Source: Arcobacter venerupis (lineage in GTDB: Bacteria > Campylobacterota > Campylobacteria > Campylobacterales > Arcobacteraceae). Taken from it: a stretch of 64,000 bases of DNA. The DNA is taken from assembly GCF_013201665.1 (NCBI RefSeq), contig NZ_CP053840.1:496001-560000 (forward strand). Reading direction: 5' to 3'. Below, in pieces: positions 1-9,834 of the stretch. The translations under genes and the position numbers were made by a program. Positions within the stretch are counted from its first letter, which is position 1; every line of letters starts with the position of its first letter. Below the pieces are notes generated by a model, which saw only the letters and a program-made list of their open reading frames with translations, made no database searches and was not told the DNA's origin.

Positions 1-1
1 T

Positions 2-859
2 ATAAATGAAGATATTTTTCTTTTTAAAACTCATGCAAAAACCAAGCAAAATATTGAAATTCAAGCTAATTCAAAAGTTGATAGTTTAATTATTAGTATT
101 TTATTAGATGGAAAAATTAAATATAAAGATTTACCTTACGAAAAAGTTGAAACATATATAAAAAATGATACTTATATAAAATATATAGATGAATATGATT
201 CTACAACTATATTGGATAAAGATTGTAATTCTAAAGGAATAGCGATATCAATAAAAAATAATTTTTTAGAAAAATATCTTTATTCTCATTTTTCTGTTAT
301 TGAAGAATTAAAAAATCAAAAATCAAATAAATTATCTTCAACATTAATTCATAAAATAGATAATCAGAAAAATATTAAACTAGCACAAGAACTTTATAAC
401 TCACCTTTTCATGGTAATTTACATGATATATATTTGCAAAGTAAATGTTTGGAAATTATTTATAATGAATTAAATGAACTAATAAGTCCTACTAAATATA
501 ATTCAGATGAAAAAATAAAACTCTCAGAACAAGATATTGAAGCTTTATATAAAGCTAGAGATATTATTCTTTTAACCCATGAGTTTCCTGATTTAACTAC
601 TCTTTCAAGAAAAATTGCATTAAATGAATTTAAATTAAAGTTTGGTTTTAAACAACTTTTTAACACAACTCCTGGAAACATGATATTAGAACATAAAATG
701 ATACATGCTAAACAACTACTTGAAACAAGTGAATTTTCTATCTCTGAAATTTCAAACTTTGTTGGATACAAACACCAACAAAGTTTTACAAATGCATTTA
801 TCCAATTTTTTGGAATTCGACCTAAAGATGTTATGAAAAGTAGAAAATATTATTATTAA
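2..859 (+). CDS. AraC-family transcriptional regulator, 5'-truncated by window edge
   Basis: The reading frame is open from base 2, so the gene begins before the window; the TTG at 212 lies inside a continuous coding frame and is not needed as a start. The visible 285 residues end in a double helix-turn-helix of the AraC/XylS type (about the last 90 residues: a first helix pair around LSRKIALNEFKLKFGF, then SISEISNFVGYKHQQSFTNAF and the closing GIRPKDV). The upstream part resembles the variable sensor half seen in PchR-like regulators, but it gives no clue to a ligand. No regulated partner can be named because the upstream neighbour is outside the window. Confidence 0.85.
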   Translation: MNEDIFLFKTHAKTKQNIEIQANSKVDSLIISILLDGKIKYKDLPYEKVETYIKNDTYIKYIDEYDSTTILDKDCNSKGIAISIKNNFLEKYLYSHFSVIEELKNQKSNKLSSTLIHKIDNQKNIKLAQELYNSPFHGNLHDIYLQSKCLEIIYNELNELISPTKYNSDEKIKLSEQDIEALYKARDIILLTHEFPDLTTLSRKIALNEFKLKFGFKQLFNTTPGNMILEHKMIHAKQLLETSEFSISEISNFVGYKHQQSFTNAFIQFFGIRPKDVMKSRKYYY

Positions 860-922
860 AATTCATATTTAATTCCAAGCTAAAATCTTTTCATTATTTA
901 TTTTATTTTAAGTTTATAAGTA

Positions 923-946
923 ATAGTATACCCCTATATAGTATAT
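923..946. promoter_or_regulatory. Candidate DmeR/FrmR-type operator upstream of dmeR
   Basis: A run of four C flanked by TATA/ATAGTATA half sites (ATAGTATACCCC then TATATAGTATAT) lies 14 bp before the dmeR start. AT-rich inverted repeats around a G/C tract are the known operator form of the CsoR/RcnR/FrmR family. The position fits autoregulation of the dmeR-dmeF pair. Binding is inferred. Confidence 0.55.
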
Positions 947-959
947 TAAGGAAATAAAT

Positions 960-1259
960 ATGGCATATTGTTGTGATGTAGAACGAAAAAAGCTACAAAA
1001 TAGAATTAGTAGAATACATGGTCAAGTACATTCATTAAAGAATAAATTTAATGATGAAAATTTTAAATTAGAAGAAGATCCATATGAAACAATTAGACAA
1101 TTAACAGCAATTAAAGGTGCTGTTAGTGGAATGATTAGTTCTTTTATCGAACATTATGCTAAAGGTCATATGATAGAGAGTATAAGGAATGCTTCAACTT
1201 CTGAAGCAGAAGCTCAAATTGATAATTTATTAGAAATAATAAAAGTTTATGGAAAATAA
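960..1259 (+). CDS. dmeR: Metal-responsive repressor of the CsoR/RcnR family, DmeR-like
   Basis: A 99-residue all-helical DUF156 protein of the metal/formaldehyde-sensing CsoR/RcnR/FrmR family. The family core is visible: RISRIHGQVHSLK in helix 1 and QLTAIKGAVSGMISSFIEHY in helix 2. Candidate ligands are Cys4, Cys5, His20, His24, His65 and His70. The usual Cys near position 35 of the family is absent, so the metal site is not that of CsoR. The gene is 10 bp upstream of a CDF exporter, which is the arrangement of the Ni/Co-responsive dmeR-dmeF pair. An AGGA ribosome site precedes the ATG. Metal identity is inferred from the neighbour, not from the sequence itself. Confidence 0.8.
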   Translation: MAYCCDVERKKLQNRISRIHGQVHSLKNKFNDENFKLEEDPYETIRQLTAIKGAVSGMISSFIEHYAKGHMIESIRNASTSEAEAQIDNLLEIIKVYGK

Positions 1260-1269
1260 AGGATAAAAA

Positions 1270-2331
1270 ATGGGAAATTGTAAATTTGGTTTAAACGATC
1301 ATCAACCTTTTTTTGGAAATAAAGAAAAAAATCATCATAATCACGAAACCAATAAACTTCATTTTAAACAAAATGATATATCTTCGTATAAAGAACATAA
1401 GTTTTCATTTCATAAACCTAATGAACATGAAAAGAATGAATATAGTTGTGGACATGACCATGAACATGATCATAATCATGGACATTCCCATGATCATAGA
1501 GGAACAGATAAAAAAGTTTTAAAATGGGCTTTGAGTATTACTTTAATTACTATGTTCTTAGAGTTTTTTTATGGTTTTTTATCAAACTCTTTGGCTTTAA
1601 TTTCAGATGCTATTCATATGTTTACACACTCTTTTGCTTTGATTATTTCTCTTCTTGCAATTATAATAGCAAGTAAAAAAGCTCCCCTTTCTAAAACTTT
1701 TGGTTTTTATAGAGCAGAAGTATTGGCAGCATTTATAAATGGAATTACTATTGTTTTATCTATAGTTTGGATTGTTTATGAGTCAATAGAGAGGTTTTTA
1801 AATCCTCAAATAATTGATATAAAAACTGCAATGATTGTGGCTATTATTGGACTAGTAGTAAATATCATTACTGGAATAATTTTGATGCAAGGGGATAAAA
1901 ACAATATCAATTTAAAATCAGCCTTTGTGCATATGTTAAGTGATGCACTTTCATCGGTTGCAATTATAATTGGATATATAATTATCTATTTTACACAATG
2001 GTATTTTATAGATGTTGTTTTAGCTTTGCTTGTTGCTATTGTTATTGGGAAATGGGCAGTTGATGTACTTAAAAATTCAACAAATACATTACTTGAAAGT
2101 TCACCTTTGGATATAACTGAAGTAAAAGAGTACATAGAAAAAAATGAAAAAGTTTTAGAATTACATGATATTCATATTTGGGAAATAACTCAAGATATGT
2201 ATAATATGACAGCTCATGTAAAAATTGATAAAAAACATTTAGAAGATTATGAAGAGATTTTAAATCAAGTAAATCATAATTTAAAAGATAAGTATAAAAT
2301 AGTTCACACAACATTTCAATTTGAATGGTAA
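1270..2331 (+). CDS. dmeF: Cation diffusion facilitator exporter, DmeF-like (Ni/Co)
   Basis: A 353-residue CDF-family proton-driven metal exporter in the inner membrane. Residues about 5-77 are a hydrophilic, strongly His-rich cytoplasmic tail (repeated HDHEHDHNHGH-type stretches), followed by about six membrane helices from residue 83 and a C-terminal cytoplasmic domain (about 280-353). The transport site helices read SDAIHMFTHS and HMLSDALSS; the His in place of the second Asp of the usual HxxxD motif is typical of the DmeF branch rather than of zinc-specific CDFs. It is co-transcribed with dmeR, so metal excess should relieve repression of its own exporter. Substrate Ni/Co is a family-based inference. 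Confidence 0.82.
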   Translation: MGNCKFGLNDHQPFFGNKEKNHHNHETNKLHFKQNDISSYKEHKFSFHKPNEHEKNEYSCGHDHEHDHNHGHSHDHRGTDKKVLKWALSITLITMFLEFFYGFLSNSLALISDAIHMFTHSFALIISLLAIIIASKKAPLSKTFGFYRAEVLAAFINGITIVLSIVWIVYESIERFLNPQIIDIKTAMIVAIIGLVVNIITGIILMQGDKNNINLKSAFVHMLSDALSSVAIIIGYIIIYFTQWYFIDVVLALLVAIVIGKWAVDVLKNSTNTLLESSPLDITEVKEYIEKNEKVLELHDIHIWEITQDMYNMTAHVKIDKKHLEDYEEILNQVNHNLKDKYKIVHTTFQFEW

Positions 2332-2399
2332 AAAGCTAAAAGATTGTTCTAATATCTTTATGATAAAATTGCAAAAAAATATTATAAAGGATTAAAATA

Positions 2400-2606
2400 A
2401 TGGCAACAGTTATAGTTGAAAAAGCATGTGGATGTTTTAGAAATTCAGACTTTGAACAAGAAACACATTTTGAAACAATTGAAGAAGCATTAGAAAAAGC
2501 AAATGAAATGTGTATTATTATGAATGAAGATTTTTGTCATAAACATAGATTTAGAAGTGAATATATTGATGGAAATGTAATAATTAAAATGGAAATGAAC
2601 GGATAA
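2400..2606 (+). CDS. Small conserved-looking hypothetical protein, Cys/His containing
   Basis: A 68-residue protein with a good ribosome site (AAAGGATTAAAATA before ATG). It carries a CGCF motif at residues 10-13 and a later C-x7-C pair plus HKH, which could bind a metal, and a helical segment ETIEEALEKANEMC. No signal peptide or membrane segment. I do not recognise a family. It sits alone between dmeF and serS, with 68 bp to dmeF, and may be its own transcript or read through from dmeF. Confidence 0.65.
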   Translation: MATVIVEKACGCFRNSDFEQETHFETIEEALEKANEMCIIMNEDFCHKHRFRSEYIDGNVIIKMEMNG

Positions 2607-2680
2607 ATTTAACCTATCATCTAATCTCTTTGTAGAGTTTTTTTAGCTACAATGCACAAAAAATAAAACAAAGAGCAAAG

Positions 2681-3919
2681 ATGATAGATATAAAACTACT
2701 ACAAAAAGATTTCGATTATGTTGTAAATGCCTTACAAAGAAAAGGTGTTGATAACGAACTTTTAAATAACCTAAAAAACTTAGCATCTACTACAAAACAA
2801 AAAAGACAAGAGATGGAAGATGTTACAGCTGAACAAAATGTGCTTTCAAAAGAGTTTGGTAGATATAAAAAAGAAAATTTAGATATCTCTTCTCTTCAAG
2901 AAAATATAAATAATCTAAAAAATAAAAAACAAGAACTAGAAGAAGAAGTTAGAGTTCTAGAAGAAGAATTAACTTCAATTATTCTAGGTGTTCCAAATAT
3001 GCCAGATGAAAATGTTCCTTCAGGTGCTGATGAAAATGAAAATGTAATTTTAGAAGTTGTTGGGCAAAAACCCGTTTTTTCATTTGAACCAAAAGAACAT
3101 TGGGATTTAAATAATGGTTGGATTGATTTTGAAAGAGGTGTAAAAATTGCAAAATCAAGATTTGCAGCTTTACGAGGTGATGGAGCAAGACTTGAACGTG
3201 CTTTAATCAACTATATGCTTGATTTTAATAGAGAAAGAGGATTCAACGAATGGTATGTTCCATTTATGGCAAACTCAAATACTCTTCAAGGAACTGGACA
3301 ACTTCCAAAATTTGCAGATGATTTATTTAAAATCGAAGGTGAAGATTTATATTTAATTCCAACTGCTGAGGTATCTTTAACAAATCTATTTAATGATGAA
3401 ATTTTAGAAGCTGAAGAACTTCCAATGTTACTTACTTCTTATACTCCTTGTTTTAGAAAAGAAGCTGGAAGTGCAGGGCGAGATACAAGAGGATTAATAA
3501 GACAACACCAATTTGACAAAGTTGAAATGGTAGCAATCACAACTCCTGAACAATCAGATGAAGTGTTTGCAAAAATGGTATCTTGTGCATCTGATTTATT
3601 AACATCTCTTGGACTTCCTCACCAAAAAATGCAATTATGTACAGGTGATTTAGGATTTAGTGCAGCTGTAACTATTGACTTAGAAGTTTGGCTTCCTGGA
3701 CAAAATAAATATAGAGAAATTTCATCAATTTCAAATACAAGAGATTTCCAATCAAGACGAGCAAAAATTAGATATAAAGATGGGAAGAAAAATATCTTAA
3801 CTCATACTTTAAATGGTTCTTCTTTAGCTGTTGGAAGAACACTTGTAGCAATTATGGAAAATTATCAAAATGAAGATGGAAGCGTAAGAATTCCAGAAGT
3901 ACTTAAAAAATATATGTAA
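2681..3919 (+). CDS. serS: Seryl-tRNA synthetase
   Basis: A 412-residue class IIa aminoacyl-tRNA synthetase that charges tRNA-Ser (and tRNA-Sec) with serine. The N-terminal tRNA-binding coiled coil spans about residues 25-105. The catalytic domain shows the serine-binding [11 protein letters not shown], motif 2 ([14 protein letters not shown]) and motif 3 ([19 protein letters not shown]). Length is normal for the family. It ends in a strong terminator and is preceded by its own short promoter region. Confidence 0.97.
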   Translation: MIDIKLLQKDFDYVVNALQRKGVDNELLNNLKNLASTTKQKRQEMEDVTAEQNVLSKEFGRYKKENLDISSLQENINNLKNKKQELEEEVRVLEEELTSIILGVPNMPDENVPSGADENENVILEVVGQKPVFSFEPKEHWDLNNGWIDFERGVKIAKSRFAALRGDGARLERALINYMLDFNRERGFNEWYVPFMANSNTLQGTGQLPKFADDLFKIEGEDLYLIPTAEVSLTNLFNDEILEAEELPMLLTSYTPCFRKEAGSAGRDTRGLIRQHQFDKVEMVAITTPEQSDEVFAKMVSCASDLLTSLGLPHQKMQLCTGDLGFSAAVTIDLEVWLPGQNKYREISSISNTRDFQSRRAKIRYKDGKKNILTHTLNGSSLAVGRTLVAIMENYQNEDGSVRIPEVLKKYM

Positions 3920-3951
3920 AAGAGAAAAGAAGTTAAATTCTTTTCTCTTTT
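3918..3951 (+). terminator. Rho-independent terminator of serS
   Basis: A perfect 14-bp stem (AAAAGAGAAAAGAA pairing with TTCTTTTCTCTTTT) with a 6-nt loop, overlapping the serS stop codon and ending in T residues. Confidence 0.85.
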
Positions 3952-4291
3952 AATTCTACTAATTTAAAAATACAAATAAAAAATTCCATTTATATATAAA
4001 GGTTTGATAATTTGAACTTATGTAAGTTAAGTAAAATAGTTTTGGCTATTTTACTTTAAAATTTTATTGAATTTAATGTTATTAAGTTTTGATTTTGTAG
4101 TTAAAATAAAATAGAAGTTTCATCTTAAAAAAAATTGTTACAAGTGCAATAATTTTTAACTAAGGAGAGATAAGTAGACAAAACTTCTTATTTGTGTAAT
4201 TATACAGATTTGAAACTTAAAGAATGCTATTTTAATGCTACGTTTATAAAATTTTATTTAAATTCAGAAATTAATCTATGAATTAAATAAT
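3952..4291. other. Gene-free interval with one unexplained hairpin
   Basis: About 340 bp without a convincing gene. It holds an 11-bp perfect stem at 4029-4056 (AAGTAAAATAG / CTATTTTACTT, 6-nt loop) without a clear T-tail, and a Shine-Dalgarno-like AAGGAGAG near 4161 that leads into no usable reading frame. It could hold a small RNA or be decayed sequence; nothing more can be supported. Confidence 0.4.
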
Positions 4292-4669
4292 CTACTTAAT
4301 TAAAACCTTTGTATCATAAAGTTTTCCATCTATTTTTACTTCAAAATAACCTTTGCTTATGTTATTGTGTTTAAAAGTTAGTTCATCGCCTATTTTAATT
4401 TTATAATTATTATAAATAGGAATTTTACTCACATAATAACCAAGAGAGTCTCCCACTTTTACATCAATCTTTGAATGTAAACTATAATTTCCAAATATAA
4501 CGATTTTAGAAAAGCAAATTCCATTATAATCTTGTTCAGTTACTCTTTTGTGTTGAATATTTTCGCCCAATCCATTTTCGTGGAAAATACCTATTGCATA
4601 AGCTGCTTGAATATCGGAAGCAAAAAGATTTAACTTTATTAAGAATAAAAGTAATATAAATTTTTTCAT
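4292..4669 (-). CDS. Exported hypothetical protein
   Basis: A 125-residue protein with a clear signal peptide (MKKFILLLFLIKLNLFAS, cleavage about residue 18). The mature part is beta-rich with a single Cys and no recognised motif; its end (GYFEVKIDGKLYDTKVLIK) looks like a small beta domain. It is on the same strand as the cupin regulator gene upstream and 60 bp from it, but the two need not be an operon. Function unknown. Confidence 0.6.
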   Translation of the reverse strand: MKKFILLLFLIKLNLFASDIQAAYAIGIFHENGLGENIQHKRVTEQDYNGICFSKIVIFGNYSLHSKIDVKVGDSLGYYVSKIPIYNNYKIKIGDELTFKHNNISKGYFEVKIDGKLYDTKVLIK

Positions 4670-4729
4670 AGAAAATACTACTATTATTTCGTGAAAAGTT
4701 TGTATAACATTTTATAAATAAGTTAATTT

Positions 4730-5314
4730 TTAAAAAGATACAGGAGTAATAATAGAAAGATATGAAGCTTTATTTTCACTTCTGTTTTCTATTTTGTGTG
4801 GAATTTCTGGGTCAAATCTAATACAATCACCTTTTTTTAAGAAAAACTCTTTTTCTCCTAAAGTTACAATAATCTCTCCATCAAGTACAAAATCGCATTC
4901 TTCCCCAGCTTTTGTGTGAGGAATAATAGCATCAGTAATTCTAAATGGTTCCAAATTTACTTGTAAAAGTTCAACTTCACCTTGTAAGTCAGGCAATAAT
5001 AATTCACAGTTATATAATGGATCAGGAAAAGATATTTTTTTTCTTTTATCTTTTCTTACAACATAAAATGATTCATCTTCAATATTTTTAATATAATTAG
5101 CATCTTCTTCATCAGTAAACAAATGTGCAAGAGTTATATCTAAAACTTTTGCTATTTTTCTTAATGTTTCAACTGAACCTTGAGTTGAACCTTTTTCAAG
5201 TTGAGATAACATTCCAAAAGATATTTCAGCTTCATTAGCTAATTGCTTTGCTGGCATTCCTTTTCGTGTTCTTAACTTCTTGATTTTTTTACCTACGTCA
5301 AATTCTTCTTTCAC
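4730..5314 (-). CDS. XRE-type regulator with C-terminal cupin domain
   Basis: A 194-residue regulator. Residues about 8-65 are an XRE/HipB helix-turn-helix (IKKLRTRKGMPAKQLANEAEISFGMLSQLEKG), and residues about 115-190 are a cupin_2 beta barrel (PHTKAGEECDFVLDGEIIVTLG, then KKGDCIRFDPEIPHKIEN) that probably binds a small ligand. This is the PuuR-like layout used to control amino-acid or polyamine genes. It is divergent from a LysE-type exporter gene with 212 bp between them, so it may regulate that exporter; this is inference from position. Confidence 0.85.
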   Translation of the reverse strand: MKEEFDVGKKIKKLRTRKGMPAKQLANEAEISFGMLSQLEKGSTQGSVETLRKIAKVLDITLAHLFTDEEDANYIKNIEDESFYVVRKDKRKKISFPDPLYNCELLLPDLQGEVELLQVNLEPFRITDAIIPHTKAGEECDFVLDGEIIVTLGEKEFFLKKGDCIRFDPEIPHKIENRSENKASYLSIITPVSF

Positions 5315-5526
5315 TTTATTACCTTTTAGTAAATAACTATACTTTAAATTTTACAATAATTATAATTTAAATGCTTGTTGTTAAAATAAAAAAATAAAAT
5401 TTATCAAAGATTAGGTAAAAAATATAGTTTTTATAGAAATTAGTGTAGGTGCTAAATCAGTTATTAAAAGTTTAAATATAATAATACTTCTGTATAATTT
5501 TCCCTTTTTTAAGAAGGATTTCTTTC

Positions 5527-6156
5527 ATGTTTGATTATATAAATTTATCAATTTTAGCAATATTTATACCAACTTTCTTTTTTGTTTCAATTACACCTGG
5601 AATGTGCATGACATTAGCATTAAGTATGGGAATGAGTATAGGTTTAAAAAGAACTATGTACATGATGGTAGGAGAGCTTTTAGGAGTTGCACTTGTTGCA
5701 ACTTCTTCTGTAATTGGAGTTGCTGCTATTATGTTAAATCATCCAACAATTTTTATAGTTTTAAAATATGCAGGTGGAGCTTATTTAATCTATCTTGGTA
5801 TTTCAATGTGGTTATCAAGGGGGAAAATGGCTTTAAATATAGAAGGTTGTAGTTTTAATGTTTCTAAAAAGAATCTTGCAATGCAAGGTTTTGTAACAGC
5901 AATTGCAAATCCAAAAGGTTGGGCTTTTTTTATAGCTCTTTTACCACCTTTTATAGATGAAAAGTTAGCTTTCGCTCCACAATTATCTGTATTGATTTTA
6001 TTAATACTTTCATTGGAATTTTCTTGTTTGATTATATATGCAAGTGGCGGTACAACTTTACGAAAGTTATTACAAAATTCATCAAATGTAAAATTATTAA
6101 ATAAAATAGCTGGAACTATGATGATAGGAATAGGAATTTGGTTAGCTTTAACCTAA
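5527..6156 (+). CDS. LysE/RhtB-family amino-acid exporter
   Basis: A 209-residue inner-membrane protein with about six helices. The family start (IFIPTFFFVSITPGMCMTLALSMG) and the conserved QGFVTAIANPKGWAFF in the middle identify the RhtB/LysE exporter family, which exports amino acids and related metabolites. It is divergent from the cupin regulator and convergent with the chemoreceptor gene. An AAGGA ribosome site precedes the ATG. The substrate cannot be read from the sequence. A second family member lies at 9835-10449. Confidence 0.88.
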   Translation: MFDYINLSILAIFIPTFFFVSITPGMCMTLALSMGMSIGLKRTMYMMVGELLGVALVATSSVIGVAAIMLNHPTIFIVLKYAGGAYLIYLGISMWLSRGKMALNIEGCSFNVSKKNLAMQGFVTAIANPKGWAFFIALLPPFIDEKLAFAPQLSVLILLILSLEFSCLIIYASGGTTLRKLLQNSSNVKLLNKIAGTMMIGIGIWLALT

Positions 6157-6165
6157 ATTCCTATT
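6129..6165. terminator. Terminator hairpin between convergent lysE-type and mcp genes
   Basis: A long stem (AATAGGAATTT / AAATTCCTATT, extended by GGTTA / TAACC with one bulged base) covers the last codons of the exporter gene and is followed by a T-rich stretch. It separates the exporter from the convergent chemoreceptor gene and may work in both directions. Confidence 0.55.
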
Positions 6166-6172
6166 ATAAAAT

Positions 6173-8413
6173 TTATTTTTTCCCTATAAATTTACTTTCA
6201 TTTACATTTTCTACAACTTTATTTGCAATCTCATTTGTATCATTTGAAATTATATTTGTTTCATCTGCTACTTGGGCATTTTGTTGAGTAAATCTATCTA
6301 AATTATTTATTGTTTCACTAATACTAATCATTGCTGCTGTTTGTTCTTTCGCACCAGTTGCAACATCATTGATGATTATATTTGTTTGATTAATTTTTTC
6401 TTCTAACTCTTCAAAACCAGTAATCATACTTGTACTAATCTCTTTTCCATCAAGGGTTTGACGACTAGCTGATTCTACTAACTCTTTAATTTGTCGTGCA
6501 GCTTCCGCACTTCTTGAGGCTAAATTTCGCACTTCTGCTGCAACAACTGCAAATCCCCGTCCAGCTTCACCAGCAGTTGCAGCTTCAACGGCTGCATTTA
6601 ATGAAAGAATATTTGTTTGGAAAGCAATTTGGTCAATTACAGTAATTGATTGGCTAATAGTTTGAACTTTTTCATTTATTTGATCCATTGATAAAACAGT
6701 TTTAGCAGCTAGTTCTTTTCCTATATTTGAAGATTTTTTTGTTTGTGAAGATATTGTAAACATACTTTGTGCTTTTTGGCTTGTTTGATTTACATTTTCT
6801 GTAACTTCAGTAATTGAAGCTGCGATTTCTTCTAGTGAAGCTGCTTGATTAGTTGCATTTTGACTTAATAGAGTAACATTATTTGATAACTCATTTGAAG
6901 TATCTCTTAGTTTTAATCCATCTTCTTGGTTATTTAATAGCATTTCTGTGATTATATTATTCATTATCGCTATTTCATGACCGATTTTTCCATTTGTCTC
7001 TTTTTTAAGAGTTTTTGTAAAATCTTTATTTGCATAATACTCTAAAACCAAACTTAGTTCATTTATATCTTTTCCAACAAAATTTTCTAAGTTATTTAGC
7101 ATATTATTAATAAGTTCTTTTAACTCATTTAAAGAAGCTGTATTACTTGAAGTTTGGATTCTTTTACTTAAATAACCTTTACCTATTTCGTTTACAACTT
7201 CTTTTACATTTGAAATAAGATTTTTATCTTTTGTTAAATTAACTTTTGTAGCTTCAATATTTTCATTAATTACTTTAGCCATTTTTCCAATTTCATCTTG
7301 TGTTTTTATATCAATATTTGAAACATCATCTTTTGTTTGATTGATATATGCAAAAAAATCTAATAATCCAGTTTGAAACTTTTCTAATGGTTTTGAGACC
7401 ATCTTATTCATTAAAATATAAATAATACTTTGTAAAAGAATTATTAAAATAATAGTAGCAATAATAAACATTAGCTCAACTTGATCTGATATTGCTAAAA
7501 ATTCATCTTCATTTGAACCCACAACTATAGTCCATTTCCATTTATCATACGTAGTAAAGGCTGCAACTTTTTTAGTTTCTTTATTCGTTTCTACATAATT
7601 ATAATGAATTACACCATTTTTATTTTTTAGAATTTCTTGAATAAAATTTTTGTTATCAGCATCTTTTAAATCAAATACATTTTTACCCTCTAAAGATTTA
7701 TGAAGAATCAAATTCCCTTTTTTATCAAGAATATAGATATATCCAGTATCTCCAACAACTACTTTTCGTAATTCATTTTTTAAAGTTTCTAAACCTTTTG
7801 TAAAATCATAACCAACATATAAAGCTCCAATAACTTCATCATTTTTTATAATTGGAGAATAAATTGACATATAAGTTTTTCCTGCGATTACCTCTAGCCC
7901 TATATATTTCTCTTTATTTTCAATATTTTTAAAAATCTCTTCATTAGGGTCTATTTTATTTAATAATATTCTTTCACCTTTTTCATCCAATACTGAAGAA
8001 GAGATACTTATATATTCATTTTTATCTTTAACATAAGCAGCTGAAACTGCACCTGTTAACTCTTTAAAACGATCAACTTTGTCAAAAGTTTTATTTAATC
8101 CTACAAATCCATCATAAAGTGTTAATGTTTCAACGCCATTTATTTTAATTGTACTTGCATCTCTTATTCGTAAATTTAGAAAAGACTTTTCAAATACATT
8201 AAAAAGTGTTAAGGCATTTACTTCTAATGAATCATTATATATTCGTGCTGTTCGAAGGTAGTTTTCTGTTTGTGTTTGTAAATTAATTTCTAAATCTTCT
8301 ATAACTTTTGTTTTTATACTTTTTATCATTATTATTGTAAAGATAATCATTACAATAATAAGAGTGATTCCAATTAAAAGAGAGAACTTTTTATTTATTG
8401 AATTATTTATCAT
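6173..8413 (-). CDS. Methyl-accepting chemotaxis protein with Cache sensor
   Basis: A 746-residue transmembrane chemoreceptor. A first membrane helix (about 10-30) precedes a periplasmic Cache_3/Cache_2-type sensor (about 40-300; GDTGYIYILDKKGNLILHKSLEGKNVF, then YDKWKWTIVVGSNEDEF). A second helix (about 313-335) leads to a HAMP-like linker and the signalling domain, with the highly conserved hairpin tip QIAFQTNILSLNAAVEAA and GRGFAVVAAEVRNLA. No C-terminal CheR/CheB pentapeptide is seen. It is the last gene of the minus-strand run containing the Aap transporter and serine dehydratase, 21 bp from sdaA, so an amino acid is a plausible attractant (inference). Confidence 0.93.
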   Translation of the reverse strand: MINNSINKKFSLLIGITLIIVMIIFTIIMIKSIKTKVIEDLEINLQTQTENYLRTARIYNDSLEVNALTLFNVFEKSFLNLRIRDASTIKINGVETLTLYDGFVGLNKTFDKVDRFKELTGAVSAAYVKDKNEYISISSSVLDEKGERILLNKIDPNEEIFKNIENKEKYIGLEVIAGKTYMSIYSPIIKNDEVIGALYVGYDFTKGLETLKNELRKVVVGDTGYIYILDKKGNLILHKSLEGKNVFDLKDADNKNFIQEILKNKNGVIHYNYVETNKETKKVAAFTTYDKWKWTIVVGSNEDEFLAISDQVELMFIIATIILIILLQSIIYILMNKMVSKPLEKFQTGLLDFFAYINQTKDDVSNIDIKTQDEIGKMAKVINENIEATKVNLTKDKNLISNVKEVVNEIGKGYLSKRIQTSSNTASLNELKELINNMLNNLENFVGKDINELSLVLEYYANKDFTKTLKKETNGKIGHEIAIMNNIITEMLLNNQEDGLKLRDTSNELSNNVTLLSQNATNQAASLEEIAASITEVTENVNQTSQKAQSMFTISSQTKKSSNIGKELAAKTVLSMDQINEKVQTISQSITVIDQIAFQTNILSLNAAVEAATAGEAGRGFAVVAAEVRNLASRSAEAARQIKELVESASRQTLDGKEISTSMITGFEELEEKINQTNIIINDVATGAKEQTAAMISISETINNLDRFTQQNAQVADETNIISNDTNEIANKVVENVNESKFIGKK

Positions 8414-8434
8414 TTTGAATCCTTAATTTTCTTT

Positions 8435-9799
8435 TTAACATTCAACATAGTGAACAGCAAGTCCACCTTGTGAAGTCTCTTTATATTTCTTTTTCATATC
8501 TTTGCCTGTATCGTACATAGTTTTTATTACAGAATCCAGAGAAACATAGTGTTTCCCCTCCGAATTTAGTGCCATTCTTGCAGCATTTATAGCTTTTACC
8601 GCTCCCATAGCATTTCTTTCAATACAAGGTATTTGAACTAATCCACCAATTGGATCACAAGTAAGTCCTAAATTGTGTTCCATTCCAATCTCTGCTGCAT
8701 ATTCTGTTTGTTCAATTGTAGCTCCTAAATATTGTGCAAGACCAGCTGCTGCCATAGAACAAGCAACTCCAACTTCACCTTGACATCCAACATCAGCACC
8801 AGAAATAGAAGCATTCCTTTGATATAAAAGACCAATAGCGCCAGCTGTTAATAAAAAGTTTATTGCAACTTCATTTTCATTCTCATTTTCTTTTAGTAAA
8901 AATTTAATAATATAATGCATAACTGCTGGAATAATTCCAGCAGCTCCATTTGTAGGAGCAGTTACAACTCTTTTTGTACTTGCATTTTCTTCATTTACTG
9001 CAATTGCAAAAAGATTTACCCAATCCATAAAAACTAAAGGGTCATTGTCTTGTTTGTTTTTTAATTTAGTATAAAGATTAAAAGCTCTTTTTGGTACATT
9101 TAGCCCACCTCTTAGTGTACCATCTGCTTTTAAACCATTTTGAACACACTCTTTCATTACTTGCCAAATTTCAAGTAAATCGTTTTTTATAGATTCTTTT
9201 GATTTAAATATTTTTTCATTTTCTAAAATTAGTTCACTAATACTCATAGAATTTTCTTTACATAGTTGTAAAAGTTCTTTAGCACTTGAGAAAGAAAAAG
9301 GTAGATTATTTGTCTCTTTTAATTTATTATTAATTTCATCTTCATTTATTATCTCTCCACCACCTATTGAATAATATGTTTTATTGAATAATTCATTTAC
9401 GTCTTTATAGATAGTAAGTTTAATAGCATTTGGATGAAAAGGAAGAGTTTTATTTTTATGTAAAATTAAATCATTTTTATATGAAAAGTTTATTATTTTT
9501 TCATTTAGTAGTTTAATTGTAGAGTTTTTTTTTACTTCATTTATAATTTTATTAATATTATTTATATCAACAGTTTTAGGAATATTCCCTAATAGTCCTA
9601 AAATTACTGCAACATCACTTTGATGTCCAACTCCAGTTGAGCCTAGTGAGCCAAAAAGTTCTATTTTTATTCTAGTAATATCATTAAAGAGATTTTGATT
9701 TTTTATTGTTTCGCAAAATTTTTTTGTTATTAACATTGGACCTACTGTATGTGAACTTGAAGGTCCTATACCTATTTTAAAAAGATTAAAAATAGTCAT
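8435..9799 (-). CDS. sdaA: L-serine ammonia-lyase (serine dehydratase), iron-sulfur type
   Basis: A 454-residue single-chain enzyme that converts L-serine to pyruvate and ammonia. The N-terminal beta domain shows the signature [12 protein letters not shown] (residues about 11-22); the C-terminal alpha domain carries the Cys residues of the oxygen-sensitive 4Fe-4S cluster ([30 protein letters not shown]). Serine is a main carbon source for many Campylobacterota. Here the gene follows an amino-acid importer and a LysE-type exporter on the same strand, suggesting uptake and catabolism from one transcript. Confidence 0.95.
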   Translation of the reverse strand: MTIFNLFKIGIGPSSSHTVGPMLITKKFCETIKNQNLFNDITRIKIELFGSLGSTGVGHQSDVAVILGLLGNIPKTVDINNINKIINEVKKNSTIKLLNEKIINFSYKNDLILHKNKTLPFHPNAIKLTIYKDVNELFNKTYYSIGGGEIINEDEINNKLKETNNLPFSFSSAKELLQLCKENSMSISELILENEKIFKSKESIKNDLLEIWQVMKECVQNGLKADGTLRGGLNVPKRAFNLYTKLKNKQDNDPLVFMDWVNLFAIAVNEENASTKRVVTAPTNGAAGIIPAVMHYIIKFLLKENENENEVAINFLLTAGAIGLLYQRNASISGADVGCQGEVGVACSMAAAGLAQYLGATIEQTEYAAEIGMEHNLGLTCDPIGGLVQIPCIERNAMGAVKAINAARMALNSEGKHYVSLDSVIKTMYDTGKDMKKKYKETSQGGLAVHYVEC

Positions 9800-9834
9800 T
9801 TAAATAATCCTAAGATTGAAATTTATTAAAGTTT

